Translations under genes and position numbers: made by a program
Shown here: one piece after another, positions 6,540 to 10,904 of the stretch
Position numbering within the stretch: the stretch's first letter is position 1
Layout of the letters: every line of letters starts with the position of its first letter
Notes under the pieces: generated by a model
What the model was told of the DNA's origin: nothing
What the model saw: the letters and a program-made list of their open reading frames with translations, nothing else
The model's database searches: none
NCBI GenBank assembly: GCA_029261435.1
Contig: JAJDBI010000149.1
Location: 1-10,904 of the forward strand
Length of the DNA: 10,904 nucleotides
Source of the DNA: Nitrospinaceae bacterium
Lineage (GTDB): Bacteria; Nitrospinota; Nitrospinia; Nitrospinales; VA-1
Direction: 5' to 3'

Positions 6540-6873
6540 CCGTTTCCTTCTCCGTTACTGATGGTTCAATTTTTTCCATCCGGTTACGTTTGATTCTGTA
6601 GTAGGCCAGTGAGATGAAAAAGACAGGAACAACAAATCCGCTCAACAATAGACCATTTATTTTACCCGGAGGGTAATCCAAAACCAGTAGTCCCTGATAC
6701 ATCAGTTGCGCCAGGTAGGCCATCAGGCCGCATGAGATGAATAAGTAACCGATTCTCTTGGAGCCTTTCGGTCCCGGGAAAACGATGGAATAGGCAATAA
6801 AGTTCAAACCAAGAAAAAGGATTCCATTTAAAAACATCAGGTAAATGATCTGGTTCTGGGCTTGTGTCAGCAA
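6526..6873 (-). CDS. Small three-helix membrane protein, unknown function
   Basis: I do not recognise a family. The 115-residue product has three clear hydrophobic segments at about 12-32, 41-65 and 72-95, short loops (one with PGPKGSKR) and a charged C-terminal tail RIKRNRMEKIEPSVTEKETDEAH, which suggests an inner-membrane protein with a cytoplasmic tail. The longest frame starts at a TTG (6873) and I see no good ribosome binding site there. An ATG at residue 13 (6835-6837) is an alternative, also without a clear site. An in-frame stop lies just upstream (6880-6882), so the gene cannot be longer. Its stop overlaps the ltaE start by 14 bases, the main evidence that it is a real gene in the same transcript. 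No link to threonine metabolism can be read from the sequence. Confidence 0.65.
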   Translation of the reverse strand: MLTQAQNQIIYLMFLNGILFLGLNFIAYSIVFPGPKGSKRIGYLFISCGLMAYLAQLMYQGLLVLDYPPGKINGLLLSGFVVPVFFISLAYYRIKRNRMEKIEPSVTEKETDEAH

Positions 6874-7072
6874 GGGATTTTAAGTGAAAAAATTTAGAGA
6901 GTATCTAGACTCCATGCAGGTCCAACTCTCAAGTGTTTATTAGCGATATACTCCTTTTGAAGAATAGCTTATAGAGTGTTTTAAAACCAGATATTTTCTG
7001 GATCTTTGTCCAGTTGCTCCTTGTTATAAATGTTTATACAGACAGGCGATCTTTCGGCTCGACAGACCTCTT

Positions 7073-7103
7073 TTGACATCTTTGCCTGAACCCCACCTAA
7101 ATA
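7073..7103 (+). promoter_or_regulatory. Possible promoter of porin 1
   Basis: A perfect -35 TTGACA is at 7073-7078. The best -10 is TAAATA at 7098-7103, but the spacer is then 19 bp, two longer than ideal; CCTAAA at 17 bp is poorer. If used, it gives a leader of about 135 nt that contains the dyad at 7132-7149. Confidence 0.35.
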
Positions 7104-7131
7104 AATTGGCAATAATAATTGACTATTCTCA

Positions 7132-7149
7132 TAGATGCTCTTGCATCTA
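7132..7149. promoter_or_regulatory. 18-bp dyad in porin 1 upstream region
   Basis: TAGATGC (7132-7138) and GCATCTA (7143-7149) are perfect inverted repeats around TCTT. It lies about 30 bp downstream of the possible -10 box and 97 bp before the porin start codon. It could be an operator for a dimeric regulator or a small leader hairpin; the sequence does not decide. Confidence 0.4.
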
Positions 7150-7245
7150 ATGAATTCCTAACAATCTCTGAATATTTCCCTAACATTCAACTTTTAGACT
7201 GCACTTGTTTAATTAAAGCTCAAGTACTACTTAAAGGAGAAAGTT

Positions 7246-8592
7246 ATGCAGAGGAAGTTGTTTTTGGTAGGGCTAATATTTTCGTTGATGCTTTTTGGTG
7301 GTGTTTTAGAAGCATTTGCAATGTCGGAACAAGAATTAAGAATAAGAGCCTTGGAAGAAAAAATTGAGGCATTACTACCAAAGACATCAACAGGAAAAAC
7401 ATTTGATGCTCATGGCGTAAAGAAACAAGGAATAAAGAAACCTTATTTTGGTAAAAAAGGCTTTCACTTTGAATCTGAAGATGGTTTGTTTTCTACAAAC
7501 TTACAGTTTAGAGCCCAGATGAGGTTTTCCAATCCCGGGGATGGTGATCCTCTAGAGCCGGCTGATTTTACTACTGACCCGGAAACCAGCAACTTTGAGT
7601 TGCGTCGAGTTCGTATGAAAGTTGGCGGGCATGGCTATAAGCCCTGGATAAAATATTATTTTGAAATTGACTTGCAGCCATCAAGGACTTTCAGTTCTTC
7701 TTCTGCAAATGCATCGGCACGGATTATTGATTGGAGAATTGATGTTCAACCGTGGGAAGAGTTTGGGTTTCGTGTCGGGCAATGGAAAATTAATTATAAT
7801 AGAGAACGGGTTGACTCTTCAGGCAGGCAACAATTTGTAGAGCGATCTATTGTTAATTCTATCTTTACAATAGACAGGCAAGTTGGTGCCATGATCAAGG
7901 GACGATTGAACAAGGGCACAAATTTCGATATGAGATATTATGCCGGTCTCTTTAATGGTGAAGGACGCGCCAGTGACAATGCCAATGACCAGATGATGAA
8001 AATGGCAAGAATTCAATGGAATGTATTAGGCAGGGATTTGAAATGGAGACAATCAGATGTTAAACGTCATAAGAAGCCTGCTTTACAAATTGCTGGTGGC
8101 TGGGCAGCTAATAAAGGCCCCTGTACCAGGTGGAGTTCTTCTGGTTGTGGTTCTTTAAAAGGTTTTTCTGTAGCCAGTAATGGAACTAAATTTGATATCG
8201 AGCAATATGTAGCAGAGGTTGCATACAAATATCAGGGTTTATCACTCCAGTCTGAATATCATTGGAAGGAGATTGAAGATACTGAAGCTAAACAGACTCA
8301 TGACCTTAAAGGTAGCTATGCGCAAGTGGGTTACTTTTTTAATGAATTAAACCAGGCTATTCCAGAAGAGTTGGAGCTGGCTTTTAGATATGCATTTGTG
8401 GACGAGCCTGATTCAAATACTACGACTCTAACGAGTAATAGAGAAGAATATACAGTGGCCGCAAATTATTTCTTTGCGGGACATAATAATAAAGTTACTG
8501 TGGATTATTCTTATCTAACTCTGGATGATGCTTCAGACGGTCGTTCTTATAATGATAATCGAGTCCGTGTGCAATGGGATATTTCATTCTAA
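7246..8592 (+). CDS. Outer-membrane porin, OprO/OprP-like (porin 1)
   Basis: The 448-residue product is an outer-membrane beta-barrel channel for small solutes. A signal peptide covers residues 1-25 (cut likely after LEAFA), followed by a short coiled coil, SEQELRIRALEEKIEALLPK (27-46), then a basic linker and alternating beta-strand segments. The stretch FELRRVRMKVGGHGYKPWIKYY (117-138) leading into FEIDLQ, and later FGFRVGQWKINYNRE, match the layout of the phosphate-selective porin O and P family (Pfam Porin_O_P). The protein ends VQWDISF, with the terminal Phe typical of barrels recognised by BamA. Two cysteines (293 and 301) flank a short Ser-rich loop and may form a disulfide. The ATG follows AAAGGAGA at 7233-7240. 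Substrate cannot be predicted; the family includes phosphate, polyphosphate and general anion channels. It appears richer in A and T than the respiratory operon. Its signal peptide and strand start resemble the next gene, so the two are paralogues. Confidence 0.85.
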   Translation: MQRKLFLVGLIFSLMLFGGVLEAFAMSEQELRIRALEEKIEALLPKTSTGKTFDAHGVKKQGIKKPYFGKKGFHFESEDGLFSTNLQFRAQMRFSNPGDGDPLEPADFTTDPETSNFELRRVRMKVGGHGYKPWIKYYFEIDLQPSRTFSSSSANASARIIDWRIDVQPWEEFGFRVGQWKINYNRERVDSSGRQQFVERSIVNSIFTIDRQVGAMIKGRLNKGTNFDMRYYAGLFNGEGRASDNANDQMMKMARIQWNVLGRDLKWRQSDVKRHKKPALQIAGGWAANKGPCTRWSSSGCGSLKGFSVASNGTKFDIEQYVAEVAYKYQGLSLQSEYHWKEIEDTEAKQTHDLKGSYAQVGYFFNELNQAIPEELELAFRYAFVDEPDSNTTTLTSNREEYTVAANYFFAGHNNKVTVDYSYLTLDDASDGRSYNDNRVRVQWDISF

Positions 8593-9018
8593 TTGAAACA
8601 AGGTGATGATCAATAAAGTTTACGTTTTCCATCAGCCTGTAATCAAAACCCTTTTTACCTCCGGGTTGATTTATAGGAATGCTTGAGAATCTTTCTCCGC
8701 GAGAGCAACTTGGTGCCAGCTTAAAACAAACGGTAAGCATTTATCCTTCTCCTCCAGGAAGGTAAAGCGGGGGAGCACTCTTCCTTGAAGAAAGTGTCTT
8801 AGGAAGAGTGCTCTCTCTCCCGTAGCTGTCGCGGAAATAGGATTGGATTAGATTCCTGGTTTCCGGCCCACCTCAAAAAGTACAATATACCCCCTCCCTC
8901 CGAAATTACTTCTGTAACAATTGACCCGCAAATGCTAGGCTTGCTTTGGATTTTTTTTGTTCGAGGTTTACTGAAGCCAAGGACTTTAATGTCTTTTAAT
9001 ATCTCCAGAGGGATACTG
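8593..9018 (+). other. Intergenic region between the two porin genes
   Basis: No coding sequence is convincing here. At 8641-8671 an imperfect hairpin (AATCAA..CCC with GGGTTGATT, two-base bulge) is followed by TTATAG and could weakly end the porin 1 transcript. A long hairpin follows at 8769-8817. Further on, TTGACC at 8921-8926 and TACAAT at 8881-8886 look like promoter fragments, but neither has a good partner at the right distance. Confidence 0.5.
8769..8817 (+). terminator. Long hairpin between porin genes
   Basis: GAGCACTCTTCCT (8773-8785) pairs perfectly with AGGAAGAGTGCTC (8801-8813), 13 pairs around a 15-base loop, and four more pairs including G-U extend it to 8769 and 8817. The downstream bases TCTCC are pyrimidine-rich but not a T run. 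It could be a factor-dependent stop or an mRNA-stabilising end for porin 1, or the remnant of a small mobile repeat. Confidence 0.4.
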
Positions 9019-10353
9019 ATGAAGAGGAAAGCATTTCTGGTAGGGCTCACATTTCTGTTGGCACTACATACTGGTAGTTTAGAAGCGAAACCTTCGGGCT
9101 CAAGTAAGATTGAAAGCTTGGAAGAACGGTTGGAAAAGCTGGAAAAACGGGAAAAAGACCGATACAAGGATGGAGAAAAGGAGATTCGAGTTTATTTTAA
9201 AAACGGATTTAAAATGCGGACTCGAGATAATAGTTTCAAGTTTCAGGCGGGCGGCCGAATTATGCACGACTGGGGTTTTTTTAGTGAAAACACTAAGTTC
9301 GCCTCCGCGATTGGTAGCCAGGAGAATGGTGCTCGCTTTCGGCGTGTCCGCTTTTTCATGGCAGGTATGCTCTATAACACGATCAAGTTTAAATGGGATA
9401 TCGATGTTGATGGCGGTGCCGACGGCGTGACATTTAAAGATATGTACATCGGGACGCATAAAATTCCCATTTTGGGTAATTTTCAGGTGGGCCATTTTAA
9501 ACGGCCGGCATCGTTGGATTCGGTATCCAGTTCCAAGTATTTGACTTTCATGGAGCGTTCCCTGACGAACACTTTTTTCAAAACCAGAAATACAGGTTTT
9601 GCATTTTTCAATCAGCATTTTAATAAAAGGTTCACATGGTTTACTTTTATCAACAAGGAAACTGCAGAGCGTCCTCCGGACTTTCAAATTGACGGTGACT
9701 GGAATGTTACCAGTCGCATGACGGGGCTACCCTATATCAGTGAAGATGGAAAAGAATGGGTTCATCTTGGGGCAAGCTGGAGTTATGAAAAGGCAACAGA
9801 TGACAAAGTGACCTTCAATGCCGCACGCGATACAGAAATTATCAGCACACTTTTTACCACGGGTGTTATCAGCGCCGAGAGGTTTAATATTATCGGATTG
9901 GAAGGTGCTGTGAACTGGAATCAATTTAGTGTGCAGGGGGAGTATGTTATTACAGATGTAGACAGAGGAGCAGGATCAAATGGACAGCTGGATGCTTTTT
10001 ACGTTCAGGGGAGTTGGTATTTAACCGGTGAAAACCGTCGCTATGCGAGAAGAAGTGGTTCTATCGCTCGGTTCAAGCCGAAGCAGAATTTTAGCTGGAA
10101 TAAAAGCTGGTCGGAAGGACGTGGAACAGGTGCATTACAAATAGCCGTTCGTTACTCGGAGTTGGATTTGAATGATTCTGACGCTGGCATTGCAGGTGGC
10201 GAACAAGATAGCTTGACGGTAGGTCTTAACTGGGAATTGAACCCCATGTCTCGTGTCATGTACAACTATGTTCATGCTAATTTCTCCAGTGGGGTCGGAG
10301 CAGATAATGGCACCTTGATATCCAACCTTATCCGCTTTCAGGTCGATTTCTAG
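9019..10353 (+). CDS. Outer-membrane porin, OprO/OprP-like (porin 2)
   Basis: From this ATG the product has 444 residues: a signal peptide MKRKAFLVGLTFLLALHTGSLEA (cut near residue 23), a highly charged coiled coil KIESLEERLEKLEKREKD (30-47), then the beta-barrel. Family features are the start of the barrel FKFQAGGRIMHDWGFF, the strand pair RRVRFFMAG and FKWDIDVDGG, VGHFKRPASLDSVSSSKYLTF with the following MERSL, and the terminal RFQVDF ending in Phe. This is a clearer match to phosphate-selective porins O and P than porin 1. The frame stays open upstream to 8932, but GAGGGA at 9008-9013 lies five bases before the ATG at 9019 and the signal peptide begins there, so that start is chosen. The first codons are similar to those of porin 1 at the DNA level, evidence of an old tandem duplication. 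It is followed by 367 bp without genes and no clear terminator. The substrate is not predictable. Confidence 0.9.
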   Translation: MKRKAFLVGLTFLLALHTGSLEAKPSGSSKIESLEERLEKLEKREKDRYKDGEKEIRVYFKNGFKMRTRDNSFKFQAGGRIMHDWGFFSENTKFASAIGSQENGARFRRVRFFMAGMLYNTIKFKWDIDVDGGADGVTFKDMYIGTHKIPILGNFQVGHFKRPASLDSVSSSKYLTFMERSLTNTFFKTRNTGFAFFNQHFNKRFTWFTFINKETAERPPDFQIDGDWNVTSRMTGLPYISEDGKEWVHLGASWSYEKATDDKVTFNAARDTEIISTLFTTGVISAERFNIIGLEGAVNWNQFSVQGEYVITDVDRGAGSNGQLDAFYVQGSWYLTGENRRYARRSGSIARFKPKQNFSWNKSWSEGRGTGALQIAVRYSELDLNDSDAGIAGGEQDSLTVGLNWELNPMSRVMYNYVHANFSSGVGADNGTLISNLIRFQVDF

Positions 10354-10530
10354 AAATGTGGATCTCAGCTCTCTCGCCAAAACCAAGGTTGAGGAAGACA
10401 TTGCGATTTTATTTCATACGCGCTCCCTTCTTCACACCTATTTGCCTGGATAATCCTGCCAATCCTGAAGTTTTTCTCTAAAAACGAACGACTACATAAT
10501 AACTCCTATCAGTTATGATTGAGGGTGTTG

Positions 10531-10570
10531 TATTGATTTTTTCAAAGTATTGATATTGGTTTTTTCAAAG
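10531..10570 (+). repeat. Tandem 17-bp direct repeat in promoter
   Basis: TATTGATTTTTTCAAAG (10531-10547) recurs as TATTGGTTTTTTCAAAG (10554-10570) with one mismatch and a period of 23 bp. The second copy fills the spacer of the promoter and the gap between copies contributes its -35 box. Two similar sites about two helical turns apart suggest paired regulator binding. Confidence 0.85.
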
Positions 10571-10578
10571 GATATAAT
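10550..10578 (+). promoter_or_regulatory. Sigma70-type promoter of the SulP gene
   Basis: TTGATA (10550-10555, five of six) and TATAAT (10573-10578, perfect) are spaced exactly 17 bp apart. Transcription should start near 10585. The spacer is the second copy of the 17-bp direct repeat, so a protein binding the repeat would compete with RNA polymerase. Confidence 0.8.
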
Positions 10579-10720
10579 AAGCGTTTTTCCTCTACTACCT
10601 TTAGGCAATATCCTCAGAATCTAGAGCTTTTGTGTATATGAAAGAATCGGGTTCTAAATATAAAGCAGATAACCGAAAACTCAAACTGTTTGACACAGCT
10701 CTATAGAGGAACCTATTAGA

Positions 10721-10904
10721 ATGAGTAGCAACTCACTACAATCAAAATTAAACCTTCATAATATAAAAGGCGATTTCTTTGGTGGTCTGACTGCAGGCGT
10801 AGTTACCTTGCCTTTAGCTTTAGCTTTCGGGTTACAATCTGGTCTGAGCCCCATCTCAGGTCTTTACTGTGCAATCTTCCTGGGTGCCATAGCCGTTATT
10901 TTTG
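10721..10904 (+). CDS. SulP-family inorganic anion transporter, N-terminal part (3' end outside window)
   Basis: The first 61 residues are visible. A short polar N-terminus (MSSNSLQSKLNLHNIKGD) is followed by FFGGLTAGVVTLPLALAFGLQSG and LSPISGLYCAIFLGAIAVIF, the characteristic start of the SulP family: the first helix with a V-x-L-P-x-A-x-A-F/Y-G motif, then GLSPxxGLY entering the second. Family members are inner-membrane transporters of sulfate, bicarbonate or other anions, often with a C-terminal STAS domain that is outside the window. Substrate cannot be told from this part. AGAGGA at 10705-10710 lies ten bases before the ATG, somewhat far but the best site. It has its own promoter and long leader, and so is probably regulated separately from the porins. 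Confidence 0.9.
   Translation, partial: MSSNSLQSKLNLHNIKGDFFGGLTAGVVTLPLALAFGLQSGLSPISGLYCAIFLGAIAVIF

Larger units (their letters stand above)
6874..7245. other. Divergent intergenic region between the ltaE operon and porin 1
   Basis: This stretch separates genes transcribed in opposite directions and should hold promoters for both, but I see no coding sequence. On the + strand there is a possible promoter at 7073-7103 and an 18-bp dyad at 7132-7149. At 6987-7013 two short hairpins overlap and exclude each other: CCAGA/TCTGG (6987-6991, 6997-7001) and CTGGA/TCCAG (6998-7002, 7009-7013). For the minus-strand operon I found no convincing promoter. Confidence 0.5.
10354..10720 (+). other. Intergenic region and leader before the SulP gene
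   Basis: No gene is seen. The left half has a six-base inverted repeat ATAACT/AGTTAT (10499-10504, 10511-10516) and no terminator for porin 2 that I can support. The right half holds a promoter with tandem repeats (10531-10578) and a leader of about 136 nt. In the leader, TAGAGCT (10622-10628) can pair with AGCTCTA (10697-10703), next to the ribosome binding site AGAGGA (10705-10710). Confidence 0.5.

Noticed and set aside
7105..7125. Sigma54-type promoter (TTGGCA ... TTGAC)
   Set aside because: The required GG-N10-GC spacing is not met; GG-N10-TG is found.
7119..7367. Small + strand frame overlapping the porin 1 start
   Set aside because: It lacks a ribosome binding site and its second half is the porin signal peptide region read in another frame.
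8799..9167. 122-codon minus-strand frame across the porin intergenic region
   Set aside because: It runs through the long hairpin and the antisense of the porin 2 signal peptide and coiled coil, with no recognisable domain.
10690..10719. TTGACA plus TATTAG as a second SulP promoter
   Set aside because: It would start transcription inside the coding sequence, after the ribosome binding site; the 10550-10578 promoter fits better.
1..10904. CRISPR array, tRNA, rRNA, transposase or phage gene
   Set aside because: No regularly spaced repeats, tRNA-like cloverleaf, rRNA segment, transposase or integrase motif was seen on either strand.

Overview
The window looks like chromosomal DNA from a Gram-negative bacterium with a cytochrome-rich respiratory chain. 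The closest fit from memory is a marine nitrite oxidiser of the Nitrospina type (Nitrospinota), or a relative in Nitrospirota. The reasons are a cytochrome bd-like membrane protein encoded with three membrane-bound c-type cytochrome proteins, one of which carries a domain like the gamma subunit of nitrite oxidoreductase and ethylbenzene dehydrogenase, and outer-membrane porins nearby. No taxonomic marker in the window settles this.

Region 1 (1-4936, + strand) is an apparent operon of four genes, cut at the left edge. It holds the C-terminal part of a bd-like oxidase subunit I, a four-helix membrane protein with two cytochrome c domains, a five-helix membrane protein with one cytochrome c domain, and a secreted diheme cytochrome c fused to a heme-b-binding domain with a C-terminal membrane anchor. 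It ends in a textbook intrinsic terminator. Five CxxCH sites are visible. I infer one membrane complex that moves electrons from periplasmic c-type cytochromes to or from the bd-like core, without a visible CydB-type partner.

Region 2 (4937-6873, - strand) is housekeeping. A small three-helix membrane protein overlaps ltaE (low-specificity L-threonine aldolase). It is followed by rpoZ (RNA polymerase omega), which has its own near-consensus promoter. The gap between the convergent rpoZ and respiratory operon holds two hairpins.

Region 3 (6874-10353, + strand) carries two adjacent genes for outer-membrane porins of the OprO/OprP type. Their signal peptides are clearly related, each is followed by a short coiled coil, and each protein ends in phenylalanine. 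The intergenic stretches are long and hold a dyad, a long hairpin and a possible promoter.

Region 4 (10354-10904, + strand) has a strong sigma70-type promoter embedded in a 17-bp tandem direct repeat, a leader of about 136 nt, and the start of a SulP-family anion transporter that runs off the right edge.
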